A stretch of DNA of 64,000 nt from an uncultured Lachnospiraceae bacterium (GCA_944383545.1 CALWPY010000005.1:1-64000); one strand, 5' to 3'; positions 16,615 through 25,440 are shown, counted from the first letter of the stretch. Notes: generated by a model not told the origin, from the sequence alone. Program-made: numbers and translations.

Positions 16615-16800
16615 CTAACCTAACTGTGAATACAGCGTATTAAAATGACGCTGATGTTTATCTGCAATTTCGTTGAATTTGCATTTAACATTTTCATCCT
16701 CACACTGCTCTGCAAGCATCTGGAACTTCTTTATAAGAAGCTCCTCTTCATTAAGCAGGCTGTTTAAAGAAGATAGTTCTTTTTCTGATAACTGTACCAT
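16615..16800 (-). CDS. Small CotF/ferritin-like helical protein
   Basis: This 61-residue protein (MVQLSEKELSSLNSLLNEEE...) is one helical hairpin with the pattern ELSSLNSLLNEEELLIKKF and CKFNEIADKHQRHFNTLYSQL seen in small coat-associated proteins paired with CotF-like genes. The start is put at ATG 16800 because GGAGGTGC lies nine bases ahead; the frame extends six codons further but without a ribosome site. It is first in a two-gene operon with the 88-residue coat protein. Confidence 0.7.
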   Translation of the reverse strand: MVQLSEKELSSLNSLLNEEELLIKKFQMLAEQCEDENVKCKFNEIADKHQRHFNTLYSQLG

Positions 16801-16884
16801 AATAACTTGCACCTCCATGATATCTGATATACAATATTAGTCTGTGTTTTTTGGTGCAAATTATACTGAAAGACTTTGGTACAT

Positions 16885-17802
16885 TTATTTTTCTCTTCCC
16901 AAAAGTCTTAAAAGCTTCAGGAAAATATTGATAAAATCAAGATATAATTCAAGCGCTCCGTACATTCCAAGTATCATTCCCGATACCTGCGGATTCTCTC
17001 TTGCAAGTAATTTTATTTTCTGGGCATCATATGCAGTAAGACCAATGAATATGATAATTCCGATTACAGATAACATAAAGTCAAACTGTGAGCTTTGGAA
17101 AATAAATATATTAAGGATGCCTGCAATTATTATTCCTATAAGTCCCATAAAACACAGGCTTCCTATTTTAGTGAGGTCCATATTGGTTGTAAGACCAATA
17201 AGTGCCATAACACCGAACAATGCGGCAGATACTATAAATACATTTACAATGGACTCTGTATAGTATATAGCAAATATACTTGAAATCGTAATACCATTAA
17301 TTATGGAATATGCTACAAAAAGTACGGCTGATAATACTGTAAGCTGCTTATGCAAAGCATATGATGCAGCAAACACTATACCTAATTCAGCGATAATTAA
17401 AACATAAAATAAATTAGTTCCAAAAACCCGACCGAAAAGCTCAGGTGAACTGTAAGTTATAAATGACGCACATGCCGTTATTATCAGTGCAAACATCATA
17501 AATAAAAATGATTTGCCGACTACGTCTCTTACACCTTCCTCTGATCTTTCCTGATATGCATATCTTTGGTCCATTCTCTGCATATACTGACCGTAATACT
17601 GCGGATTCATCTGCGGGTTGTAGCCATTATTTCCGTATGGATTCTGCTGGTTATAACCGCCGTTTCCGTATGGATTCTGTGGATTATAGCCATTGCTTCC
17701 GTATGAATTCTGCGAAGTATAAACATTATTGTTTCCATATGGATTCTGTGTATTGTTTTGTGTATTATTTTTCTCCGGCTCTTTAAGATGGTATTTACTC
17801 AT
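16885..17802 (-). CDS. Bax inhibitor-1/YccA-family membrane protein with NPYG-rich N-terminal tail
   Basis: The 305-residue protein has a low-complexity cytoplasmic N-terminus (residues ~8-75) built of repeats like NPYGNNGYNPQ, followed by seven membrane helices of the BI-1/TMBIM family. Family signs include FMMFALIITACASFITY and the C-terminal GLTAYDAQKIKLLAREN plus GALELYLDFINIFLKLLRLLG, which carries the conserved Asp residues implicated in calcium/pH gating in BsYetJ. The protein may be a calcium leak channel. The N-terminal repeats resemble tails found on other Firmicute membrane proteins and probably mediate assembly. The gene stands alone. Confidence 0.85.
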   Translation of the reverse strand: MSKYHLKEPEKNNTQNNTQNPYGNNNVYTSQNSYGSNGYNPQNPYGNGGYNQQNPYGNNGYNPQMNPQYYGQYMQRMDQRYAYQERSEEGVRDVVGKSFLFMMFALIITACASFITYSSPELFGRVFGTNLFYVLIIAELGIVFAASYALHKQLTVLSAVLFVAYSIINGITISSIFAIYYTESIVNVFIVSAALFGVMALIGLTTNMDLTKIGSLCFMGLIGIIIAGILNIFIFQSSQFDFMLSVIGIIIFIGLTAYDAQKIKLLARENPQVSGMILGMYGALELYLDFINIFLKLLRLLGREK

Positions 17803-17842
17803 AAATTATCCTCCCCTATATTATTTGACATTACTTAATATA

Positions 17843-17922
17843 ATGATGCCAGGGTTAAAAGGGCTTAACCCACATGAGCTTGCTCATAAGTGGGGTGTAA
17901 GACCTTTTGACCCCAACATCAT
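17843..17922. repeat. 80-bp imperfect palindrome flanked by TATAAT
   Basis: Nested arms pair along the whole element: GATG/CATC at the ends, GGGTTAAAAGG/CCTTTTGACCC, ACCCAC/GTGGGGT and ATGAGC/GCTCAT at the tip. TATAAT borders both ends (17840-17845 and 17922-17927). It reads open in one frame on the plus strand, but a gene is not supported. A MITE-like or REP-like element is the best description. Confidence 0.7.
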
Positions 17923-18010
17923 ATAATATTCATTTCTGTTTTAATAAATATCGTTACAAGTAATGCTAACATAATTTTATGATATTTACAAGAAAATATC
18001 TCATTCAAAC

Positions 18011-18637
18011 CTATTTTTTACTTCTTATTTCACGAATGGATATTCCTGCTGCAAATAACAGGACGGAAACTGCCAGCATATAGTACCAAAAATCATATTT
18101 TCCTAATCTCATCACCTGAAAAAGCGCCAGTTTTTTCAAATACTCCGTTGCACCGAAGTTAATCATATAGTACATAATTGCCGCCATATATCCCAAAACA
18201 ACCTGATTTGTAACTGCACTTACAAAAAATCCTATGCTTCCCAGAAAAAGTATTTCACATACAGAAAAAATCCATAATTTTAAAACAGGGAATTCACAAT
18301 TATTCTGCCTCATAATTATTATGAATATGCTCACTGTCGCCAAGAGAAAAATAACTGCCGTTAAAATTCTTAATATATAAAGATTTACAACTGAAAGCTT
18401 TTTTGACTGTTCAAGTCTCCAAATTTCCCTGTCCTGTTCCGGCATAAAAAGAGGTGTGAAAAGTATAATTCCCAGAATCGATACATACATTTCCATTACT
18501 CTGGCAGACTGCAACTCATTTAAGTTTTTAAAGCTTACAACAGCACCTGACAGAATTGCAAATAACAAAGCAAGCAAAATATGTTTAAAATAATGTTTCT
18601 TTACAAAACTAATTTCCAGACTTACGAATTTTTCCAT
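18011..18637 (-). CDS. ABC transporter permease (ABC-2-like), 208 residues
   Basis: The protein has six membrane helices in the arrangement of small ABC-2 exporter permeases: KHILLALLFAILSGAVVSF, YVSILGIILFTPLFMPEQD, NLYILRILTAVIFLLATVS and so on. The FTPLFMPEQDREIWRLEQSKK loop resembles the cytoplasmic coupling loop in ABC-2 permeases. It overlaps the longer permease gene upstream by 29 bases and is the third gene of an ATPase-permease-permease operon. The substrate is unknown; peptide antibiotics or membrane stress agents are common for exporters next to a two-component system. Confidence 0.75.
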   Translation of the reverse strand: MEKFVSLEISFVKKHYFKHILLALLFAILSGAVVSFKNLNELQSARVMEMYVSILGIILFTPLFMPEQDREIWRLEQSKKLSVVNLYILRILTAVIFLLATVSIFIIIMRQNNCEFPVLKLWIFSVCEILFLGSIGFFVSAVTNQVVLGYMAAIMYYMINFGATEYLKKLALFQVMRLGKYDFWYYMLAVSVLLFAAGISIREIRSKK

Positions 18638-19790
18638 GTTCTGCTGCCCCCTTTTTTCTTTTAACAGAATATATAAGTATTGAAACAGCCACCAGCACCA
18701 CTGATAAACCTACATAAAATGCCCTGTTAATATACAGGTCATTAACCTGCCTTAAATATGAATCAGCACCGCCCAGAGTGTTCCATCTGACAACAAGTTT
18801 AAGTCCAAAATCTCCCACCAGTGTAGAAGAACTTAACATACTTGCAAAGGCCCATACAAATTGTATGAAAATCGCCCATATACCTCCCGTCAGCTCAGTC
18901 ACGGCAAAAGAAAGGGCTGTCACAATCATTATTTCGGGCAGAAGCCAGATTACCGAATATCTGATAAATGCCATGTAATCTGCACTTATTCCGGCAGCCT
19001 CGGCACTGTATATATAAGGTATCTGTATTATCAGCGCAGTAATTAATACCGGTAAAAAAATCATAACCACATTTGCCATATATCTGCTGATTATAATTTT
19101 TGCCGAAGATACACTTTTTGAAAATATGACTCCTTCTGCTTTTGCACGTCTGTCTCTCAGACAGCGTGTCACTCCAAAAAACACAGGAATTATGGCAAGC
19201 AGAATTACGGCATAATCACAGAAAAGTCTTGCATAAGTACCCGTAACATGGTCTTTATTAATCATGCTTTCATATTCTTCCATTGCATCCTCATAGGTCA
19301 TAGGTACCGTCGTATGATTTTCCATTTCTTCTTTTTCATATGATGAGCCTTTTCCTATAATCTCACAGGCATCCGCCATTATTTCCAGAAATTCGCTGTA
19401 TTCTGTTTTTACCGGAGGTATATAGTTATCATAATCTGATACTATATCATCCCATTTGTCTCCTGTAAGCCTGTAAATTAATTCCTCCATATCCTGAAGC
19501 TCATTTTCATTTAATTTTATTTCCTTATAAAAGCCAAAAGGATAGGTACTGTAAGAATTTATATACGTTTCATAAATAATTCCGTTTACCGCATAATCCA
19601 TTATCTCCTCAGGATTGTCCGTAATTTTGTATCCGTATTCCTCCTGTCCTGCCTCAGGTTTATTTATCAGATTAATATCTTCTGCATCTCCCCCGAACTG
19701 AGTGGTTATATATAATACAAAAATAACTATAAAAATATAAAATATAAGGCTCTTTAATATCTGTTTACATTCTTTAGAAAATAATGACAT
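18609..19790 (-). CDS. ABC transporter permease with a large extracytoplasmic domain, 393 residues
   Basis: One N-terminal helix (~12-33) is followed by an acidic external domain of ~170 residues (rich in Asp, Glu, Tyr) and then five further helices with a typical ABC-2 pattern (TGTYARLFCDYAVILLAIIPVFFGV, SKSVSSAKIIISRYMANVVMI). The ISRY and KS..SSAKI motif is the usual loop that meets the ATPase. It pairs with the adjacent 208-residue permease and the ATPase (three-base gap). The large outer domain may bind the ligand that the neighbouring kinase reports. Confidence 0.75.
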   Translation of the reverse strand: MSLFSKECKQILKSLIFYIFIVIFVLYITTQFGGDAEDINLINKPEAGQEEYGYKITDNPEEIMDYAVNGIIYETYINSYSTYPFGFYKEIKLNENELQDMEELIYRLTGDKWDDIVSDYDNYIPPVKTEYSEFLEIMADACEIIGKGSSYEKEEMENHTTVPMTYEDAMEEYESMINKDHVTGTYARLFCDYAVILLAIIPVFFGVTRCLRDRRAKAEGVIFSKSVSSAKIIISRYMANVVMIFLPVLITALIIQIPYIYSAEAAGISADYMAFIRYSVIWLLPEIMIVTALSFAVTELTGGIWAIFIQFVWAFASMLSSSTLVGDFGLKLVVRWNTLGGADSYLRQVNDLYINRAFYVGLSVVLVAVSILIYSVKRKKGAAEHGKIRKSGN

Positions 19791-19793
19791 ACG

Positions 19794-20684
19794 CTACACC
19801 TCCTTACCTGAAAGCTTTTTTCCGGTGCAGTTATGCATAAGATAAAGATAGGCATCTTCCACATCCGCCTGTACCTGTTCAGCATTTTTAAGAGGCTTTT
19901 CATCAGACACTATTTTTACTGTTGAAATACTTCCTGAAGTAAGGATTCCCGTTACCAGAAACTGCTCCTTAAGCTGTGCTATTTCTGCAGAAGATACCTG
20001 AGCCTGATAAACATTTCCTTTCACCATTTGAAGCAGTTTTGAGACTGTACCGTTAAATATGATTTCCCCTTCATTTAAAACAGCTATATTCTCACATGTT
20101 GCTTCTATATCGCCTACGATATGTGTGGATAAAATAACGATTTTTTCACTCGCCACCTCACATAAAAGATTTCTGAAGCGTACCCTCTCTTCAGGGTCAA
20201 GTCCTGCAGTAGGCTCATCAACTACTATGACCTTTGGGTCGTGAATTATTGCCTGAGCTATACCGAGTCTTCTTTTCATTCCTCCCGACATTGCCCTGAC
20301 CTTTGTATTCCTCTGTTCCGAAAGATTTACCTTTTCAAGCATTTCAGGAACTTTTTCTTTTCTTTCCTTCCTGCTTAAGCCCGATAATACGGCAAGGTAG
20401 TCCAAAGCTTCATAGGCTGTCATATTTCCATACATGGAAAATTCCTGAGGCAGATATCCTGTCATTTCCCGTATCTTTTTACTGTTTTCAACAGGCACCA
20501 TACATACATCAACATTTCCCGCCGTTTTTTTTGTAAGGGTGGTTATTATTTTCATAAGTGTAGTTTTTCCGGCACCGTTTGGGCCAAGAAGTCCGAACAT
20601 ACCACTTTTAATATTCAGATTAACATTTTTAAGGGCCTGTTTTTTACCGTATGATTTTTGCAGATTTTCTATTCTTATTTCCAT
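19794..20684 (-). CDS. ABC transporter ATP-binding protein
   Basis: The 296-residue ATPase has Walker A (GLLGPNGAGKTTLMK), Q-loop (YLPQEFSMYGN), signature (AMSGGMKRRLGIAQA), Walker B (VIVVDEPTAGLDPEERV) and H-loop (ILSTHIV) in order, all intact. The C-terminal ~80 residues form the accessory domain seen in CcmA/NatA-type exporter ATPases. It is the first gene of a three-gene exporter operon and lies downstream of a two-component system, separated from the kinase gene by a structured repeat element. Confidence 0.92.
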   Translation of the reverse strand: MEIRIENLQKSYGKKQALKNVNLNIKSGMFGLLGPNGAGKTTLMKIITTLTKKTAGNVDVCMVPVENSKKIREMTGYLPQEFSMYGNMTAYEALDYLAVLSGLSRKERKEKVPEMLEKVNLSEQRNTKVRAMSGGMKRRLGIAQAIIHDPKVIVVDEPTAGLDPEERVRFRNLLCEVASEKIVILSTHIVGDIEATCENIAVLNEGEIIFNGTVSKLLQMVKGNVYQAQVSSAEIAQLKEQFLVTGILTSGSISTVKIVSDEKPLKNAEQVQADVEDAYLYLMHNCTGKKLSGKEV

Positions 20685-20783
20685 AAATCTCTTCCTTTCA
20701 TCTATTACTTTTTTGCTTAATGCAATAAGTGTAAGCTTACTGTACTTACAATAAATGAAATATATCTATTATTTCTCTATTTT

Positions 20784-20970
20784 TTGCCGCCGACTGTAAG
20801 GAGGGGGCCACCCGAGACGCCATCGCGTTCTTCACCAATTCACGTAAGTGAATTGATGAACTGCTCACGCGCGATTGTACGAAGTACAATTTATTATGCG
20901 CGTGATACCAATCGCGATTCTCATGCGTCTCGTCCATTGCCGCCGACTGTAAGGAGGGGGCCACCCGAGA
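20784..20970. repeat. 187-bp composite element: 34-bp direct repeats around nested hairpins
   Basis: Two 34-bp direct repeats (20784-20817 and 20937-20970; TTGCCGCCGACTGTAAGGAG then GGGGCCACCCGAGA) enclose a multi-branched palindrome. Outer arms: GAGACGC (20814-20820) with GCGTCTC (20925-20931) and ATCGCG (20822-20827) with CGCGAT (20913-20918). Inner hairpins: CAATTCAC-GTAA-GTGAATTG (20836-20855) and CACGCGC...ATTGTAC-GAA-GTACAAT...GCGCGTG (20866-20904). It lies between the kinase gene and the ABC operon, and looks like a small mobile or structured element rather than a gene. Confidence 0.8.
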
Positions 20971-20981
20971 TGCCGAAAAAT

Positions 20982-22148
20982 TTATTTTGAAATAATATGA
21001 AATTCTGCACAGACTATTGCTCCCTTTTCTATTCCGTTTACTATGGTCAAATCGCCTCCATGTATTTCACAAATCTTTTTTGATAACGAGAGTCCTATAC
21101 CGAAATGACCTTTTCCTTTTTTCTCTTCACTGAAATACATTTTTTTTGCTCTCCTTAATGCCATATCTGAGAATCCCTGTCCGTCGTCTTTTACATAAAC
21201 ATATATATAATTTTCGTTCCCGGTTATATTTACTGAAATTTTCTTATCCGCATACCTCACTGCATTCATTATAAGATTATCAACAACTTCAAGTATCAGC
21301 TTATCATCCGCAAATACGTGCTTTATATCGTCATTAAATGATATATTTATTTCTTTATCTGTATTAATTCTTATACCTGAAATTACATCACTTATCTTTT
21401 TTACAATCTGGCTCATTTCCTGCCATCTGCATGAAAGCTCGTAATGTTCCATTTTTTGAATGGTTGACATGGTATCGGTAAATTCAATAAGCCTGTCCTC
21501 CTGATGCTTCATGGCAAGAAGCTTTTCCATAACTGCCTCTTTACTCAATTTTTCTGTCGGATAATATTTTAAAAGAAAATCCGTATAGCCCGAAATAACT
21601 GTAAGCGGTGTCCTTATATCATGTGCAAAGGCGGCATTTATTTTTCTCTGCTCCTCTCCGATATCCCAGTTTTTCCGTTTTTCCGATATCATGTTTTTTC
21701 TTAACGCATCAAAATCTTTGCATATTTTTCCAAGCTCATTATTTCCCTGAAAAGCAATTTCATGACCGTAATCACCGAGCATCAAATAATCTATTTCTGC
21801 CTGAAGCGCCGTAACCGCAGGCTTTATTTCTTTTCTGTAAAAAATATTTATTACTACTGCAAGTATTATAAGAAAATAAATAATCATATTAATCTCTTTT
21901 AATAACATCAGAAATCCAAGTACCTTATCATGTTGTGCACCTGATACATATATATCAGCAAAACTTATAATGCCTGTCCTGTTATTTAATATAATTAATA
22001 TCCATATATTTATTATATTGTCTGTAAACATGCTTAGTATTGCGGCTCCTATGGCGCCCAGAAAGACATATACGAAGAGACTGAAAATAAGCGACTTTCC
22101 TAATATTATATTTTTTATTTTTATAACCCTGTCTTCTAACCAATCCAT
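20982..22148 (-). CDS. Sensor histidine kinase
   Basis: The 388-residue protein has two membrane helices (~17-40 and ~85-104), a HAMP-like segment, and an intact kinase core: AAFAHDIRTPLTVISGYTDFL (phosphorylated His), DNLIMNAVRYA (N box), VKDDGQGFS and GKGHFGIGLSLSKKICEIHGG (G boxes). Its start overlaps the end of the response-regulator gene by 13 bases, so both are co-translated. With the ABC exporter downstream it likely senses a membrane-active compound or envelope state. The composite repeat begins 11 bases after its stop codon. Confidence 0.9.
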   Translation of the reverse strand: MDWLEDRVIKIKNIILGKSLIFSLFVYVFLGAIGAAILSMFTDNIINIWILIILNNRTGIISFADIYVSGAQHDKVLGFLMLLKEINMIIYFLIILAVVINIFYRKEIKPAVTALQAEIDYLMLGDYGHEIAFQGNNELGKICKDFDALRKNMISEKRKNWDIGEEQRKINAAFAHDIRTPLTVISGYTDFLLKYYPTEKLSKEAVMEKLLAMKHQEDRLIEFTDTMSTIQKMEHYELSCRWQEMSQIVKKISDVISGIRINTDKEINISFNDDIKHVFADDKLILEVVDNLIMNAVRYADKKISVNITGNENYIYVYVKDDGQGFSDMALRRAKKMYFSEEKKGKGHFGIGLSLSKKICEIHGGDLTIVNGIEKGAIVCAEFHIISK

Positions 22149-22804
22149 TTATAACCAACTCCCCACACAGTCTGTATATAATTTTTTCCGCTGTTCTCCA
22201 GCTTCTTTCTTATTCTTCTGATATGCTCGGTAATTATCTGTGAATCTCCTTCCTTATCAAAACCCATAACATTTTCATATATTCTTTCCTTATCAAAAAT
22301 CTGTCCGCTGTGAGTTAAAAGAAGCTCCAGAATACTATATTCGGTCTTTGTAAGCCCTATATCTGAGTTGTCAATTAAAACCCTTTTCCCAGTAAAATCC
22401 ACTAAAAGATTTCCGTCCACATATATGCTTTTGTTTTTCGTCTTTCTTTCCTCTCTTCTCAAATGTGCCTTTACCCTTGCAAGAAGCTCATCAATACTGA
22501 AGGGCTTTAAAATATAATCATCTGCTCCTGCCTTAAAGCCGGTTATCCTGTCTTTTTCGTCGGTGCGCGCCGTAAGAAAAAGTATCGGACAGCTCACATA
22601 TTCTCTTATCTTTTCACACAAGGTATACCCGTCCATATAAGGCATGTTTACGTCAAGCAGTATCAAATCTACATCATTGTTAAGCTTTTTCAACGCTTCT
22701 CCTCCGTCCTCCGCAGTAAACACAAGATAACCTTCCATCGAAAGGTAATCATTTAACAGCATGCGGATATCTTTTTCATCATCTATAACAAGTATTTTTT
22801 TCAT
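22136..22804 (-). CDS. OmpR-family response regulator
   Basis: The 222-residue protein has a receiver domain (ILVIDDEKDIRMLLNDYL, acceptor Asp in VDLILLDVNMPYMDGY, K in DDYILKPFSIDELLARV) and an OmpR/PhoB winged helix (DIGLTKTEYSILELLLTHSG, ending YIQTVWGVGYKW). It forms a two-component pair with the overlapping kinase gene and probably controls the ABC exporter downstream. Confidence 0.92.
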   Translation of the reverse strand: MKKILVIDDEKDIRMLLNDYLSMEGYLVFTAEDGGEALKKLNNDVDLILLDVNMPYMDGYTLCEKIREYVSCPILFLTARTDEKDRITGFKAGADDYILKPFSIDELLARVKAHLRREERKTKNKSIYVDGNLLVDFTGKRVLIDNSDIGLTKTEYSILELLLTHSGQIFDKERIYENVMGFDKEGDSQIITEHIRRIRKKLENSGKNYIQTVWGVGYKWIG

Positions 22805-22906
22805 TTTTTATGCCTCACTTTCCGAGTAATTTAAATATCATTTCCACCTGATTTTAATTCATTATAATTTTATCAAATATTCTTAATTCACATGGTTGAC
22901 GGGAAT

Positions 22907-22941
22907 CACACGCCATCGCGAAGCGATTTTTATGCGCTGTG
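22907..22941. repeat. Solitary hairpin related to the 69-bp repeat
   Basis: CACACGCC-AT-CGC-GAA-GCG-ATTTTTATGCGCTGTG has the same order of parts as the core of the 69-bp repeat (GCGCC-AT-AGC-GAA-GC-AATTTTCATGCGC), with different but still paired stem bases. It lies in the 258-base gap between the response-regulator gene and trxB; the rest of that gap holds only A/T-rich sequence and the trxB terminator. Confidence 0.6.
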
Positions 22942-23012
22942 CTTATATTATATAATAGTATTTAAGAATAGTATAAAATTCTCTATATTTTATCTACTTC
23001 TATTATTAGCAG

Positions 23013-23045
23013 AAAAAACGCCCGCCTTTCGGCGGACGTTACAAT
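23013..23045 (-). terminator. Terminator of trxB
   Basis: On the minus strand AACGTCCGCC-GAAA-GGCGGGCGTT is followed by TTTTT: a strong GC-rich hairpin with a U-tract. Confidence 0.9.
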
Positions 23046-23062
23046 TTATATCCAACTAAAAA

Positions 23063-23977
23063 TCAATTATTTAATTTAAGGTAATGTATGGCAGAAAGAG
23101 CCGCCACAGCTCCGTCAGATGCGGCCGTTGTAAGCTGTCTTACATCCTTAGTTCTGCAGTCTCCTGCCACAAAGACACCTTCCGTATTTGTCTTACAGTC
23201 CTCACCTGCAATGATATATCCACCTTCATCAAGTTGAACGACATTTGCAAACTGCTTTGTATCAGGCATTTGCCCTACTGCTACAAATAAGCCTTCTACA
23301 GGTATTTTTTTCTCTGTACCGTCGTTAAATTTCACGGTAATTTCTTCAAGCATGTCTGTACCTGAAATACCTGTTACAACTGCATTTTTTACAAGCTCTA
23401 CATTTTTCTTTTCCTCAAGCTGCTTCACATAGCGTTCTTCTCCTCTGTAAGAATCTCTTCTGTGAATCAGATAGACCTTACTGCAGTAATCAGACAAAAA
23501 TATCGCATCCTGAAGCGCCGTATTTCCTCCGCCCACGACAGCGGTATCCTTTCCTCTGAAAAATGCGCCGTCACAGGTTGCACAGTAAGAAATTCCTTTG
23601 CCAACCATCTCATCTTCCTTTGCTACGCCGAGCTTTCTGTGCTCGGCACCTGTGGCAATTATAACCGCTCTTGTTTCGTAGATATTCGCTGTTGTTTTTA
23701 CTGTAAATGTATTTGAAGCTTCATTTTTATCTACGCTTACCGTTTCCTCAAAGGAGAGCTTCGCTCCGGAAGCTACAGCCTGCTCATAAAGGGCTGTTGC
23801 AAATTCATAGCCGGAAATTTCTTTAAAGCCGGGATAGTTCTCTATTTTTAATGAATTTATTATTTGTCCGCCATACACCTTTTTTTCTAAAATCAGTGTA
23901 TCAAGACCTTCTCTTGCGGCGTAGATTGCGGCAGTCATTCCTGCCGTGCCTGCTCCTATTATAATTACATCTATCAT
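23063..23977 (-). CDS. trxB: Thioredoxin reductase
   Basis: The 304-residue flavoprotein reduces thioredoxin with NADPH. It has the FAD motif MIDVIIIGAGTAGMTAA, the redox-active pair in SYCATCDGAFF (CATC), the NADPH motif AVVGGGNTALQDA and the C-terminal FAD-binding GVFVAGDCRTKDVRQ with AASDGAVAALSA. The start is taken at ATG 23977, which has GGGGGA just ahead; the frame extends ten codons further without a site. It is cytoplasmic and monocistronic, with a strong terminator. Confidence 0.95.
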   Translation of the reverse strand: MIDVIIIGAGTAGMTAAIYAAREGLDTLILEKKVYGGQIINSLKIENYPGFKEISGYEFATALYEQAVASGAKLSFEETVSVDKNEASNTFTVKTTANIYETRAVIIATGAEHRKLGVAKEDEMVGKGISYCATCDGAFFRGKDTAVVGGGNTALQDAIFLSDYCSKVYLIHRRDSYRGEERYVKQLEEKKNVELVKNAVVTGISGTDMLEEITVKFNDGTEKKIPVEGLFVAVGQMPDTKQFANVVQLDEGGYIIAGEDCKTNTEGVFVAGDCRTKDVRQLTTAASDGAVAALSAIHYLKLNN

Positions 23978-24051
23978 ATTATCCCCCAACCATTTCTTAT
24001 TTGTCATGTAGCGCCAATAAATATAGTCTAAACTACTTTGGAGTATCTCTG

Positions 24052-25440
24052 CTATATCTCGTTTCCCGGGAATTTTGGTATACCGTCAAATCCTACCTGA
24101 AGTTCTGCATCTGTTGGAATATAGTCTGTCATAAGGCCGTCATGGAATTTTTCGTAAGCCACCATATCAAAGTATCCCGTTCCTGTAAGACCGAAAAGAA
24201 TGGTCTTTTCCTCACCGGTTTCCTTACACTTCATTGCTTCATCTATTGCAACCTTAATGGCATGGCTGCTTTCAGGTGCAGGAAGAATTCCTTCAACTCT
24301 AGCAAACTGCTCTGCTGCCTCAAATACTGAAGTCTGTTCTACGGCACGGGCTTCCATTAAGCCATCATCATAAAGCTGTGAAAGCACTGAGCTCATTCCG
24401 TGATAACGGAGACCTCCTGCATGGTTTGCCGAAGGAATAAATCCACTGCCTAATGTATACATCTTAGCAAGAGGACAAACCATTCCTGTATCACAGAAGT
24501 CATAAGCAAATTTTCCTCTTGTAAAGCTTGGGCATGAAGCAGGCTCAACAGCTATAAACTCATAATCTGCCTCACCGCGAAGCTTTTCACCCATAAACGG
24601 AGATATAAGTCCTCCAAGGTTTGAGCCACCGCCCGCACATCCTATAATTATGTCAGGCTTTATGCCGTATTTATCCATTGCAATCTTTGATTCAAGACCT
24701 ATTACCGACTGGTGAAGAAGTACCTGATTTAATACGCTTCCCAGAACATATCTGTAACCAGGTGTACTTGTAGCCACCTCAACTGCTTCAGAAATGGCAC
24801 ATCCAAGGCTTCCTGTTGTACCCGGATGCTCTGCTAAAATCTTACGTCCTACATTAGTTGTCTCAGAAGGAGAAGGTGTTACGCTTGCTCCGTAAGTTCT
24901 CATAACTTCACGTCTGAAAGGTTTCTGCTCATAGGAAACCTTTACCATGTATACCTTGCAGTCCAGGTCAAAATATGAACATGCCATTGAAAGAGCCGTA
25001 CCCCACTGACCTGCTCCTGTTTCTGTGGTTACACCCTTTAAGCCCTGCTTCTTTGCGTAATAAGCCTGAGCTATTGCAGAATTAAGCTTATGGCTTCCAC
25101 TTGTATTATTTCCCTCAAACTTATAGTAAATCTTTGCAGGTGTATCAAGCTTTTTCTCAAGACAGTAAGCTCTTACAAGAGGTGATGGACGATACATCTT
25201 GTAAAAGTCCCGAATTTCCTGAGGAATATCAATATATGCATCTGTATCGTTTAATTCCTGCTCAACCAGTTCCTTACAAAATACTGCCTCTAACTCCTCC
25301 GCTTTCATAGGCTGAAGTGTGCCCGGATTTAAAAGCGGTGCCGGCTTATTCTTCATATCAGCTCTCACGTTATACCACTGCTTTGGCATCTCATTTTCTT
25401 CAAGATAAATTTTGTACGGAATTTCTTTTTTGTTCTCCAT
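24052..25440 (-). CDS. TrpB-like pyridoxal-phosphate enzyme (TrpB2-type tryptophan synthase beta chain)
   Basis: The 462-residue protein matches the long TrpB2 subfamily: RPSPLVRAYCLEKKLDTPAKIYYKFEGNNTSGSHKLNSAIAQ in short pieces (PLVRA, YYKFEGNN, GSHKLNSA with the PLP lysine), TETGAGQWGTALSMAC, IIGCAGGGSNLGGL (phosphate loop) and ILPAPESSHAIK. TrpB2 enzymes make tryptophan from indole and serine, often without a TrpA partner. No other trp gene is adjacent. A T-box leader with a UGG specifier lies upstream, so expression rises when tRNA-Trp is uncharged, which supports a role in tryptophan supply or indole salvage. Confidence 0.92.
   Translation of the reverse strand: MENKKEIPYKIYLEENEMPKQWYNVRADMKNKPAPLLNPGTLQPMKAEELEAVFCKELVEQELNDTDAYIDIPQEIRDFYKMYRPSPLVRAYCLEKKLDTPAKIYYKFEGNNTSGSHKLNSAIAQAYYAKKQGLKGVTTETGAGQWGTALSMACSYFDLDCKVYMVKVSYEQKPFRREVMRTYGASVTPSPSETTNVGRKILAEHPGTTGSLGCAISEAVEVATSTPGYRYVLGSVLNQVLLHQSVIGLESKIAMDKYGIKPDIIIGCAGGGSNLGGLISPFMGEKLRGEADYEFIAVEPASCPSFTRGKFAYDFCDTGMVCPLAKMYTLGSGFIPSANHAGGLRYHGMSSVLSQLYDDGLMEARAVEQTSVFEAAEQFARVEGILPAPESSHAIKVAIDEAMKCKETGEEKTILFGLTGTGYFDMVAYEKFHDGLMTDYIPTDAELQVGFDGIPKFPGNEI

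Noticed and set aside
17843..17926. Short plus-strand frame (MMPGLKGLNPHELAHKWG...) inside the palindrome
   Set aside because: It is the translation of a perfect-looking palindromic element, without ribosome site or independent support.
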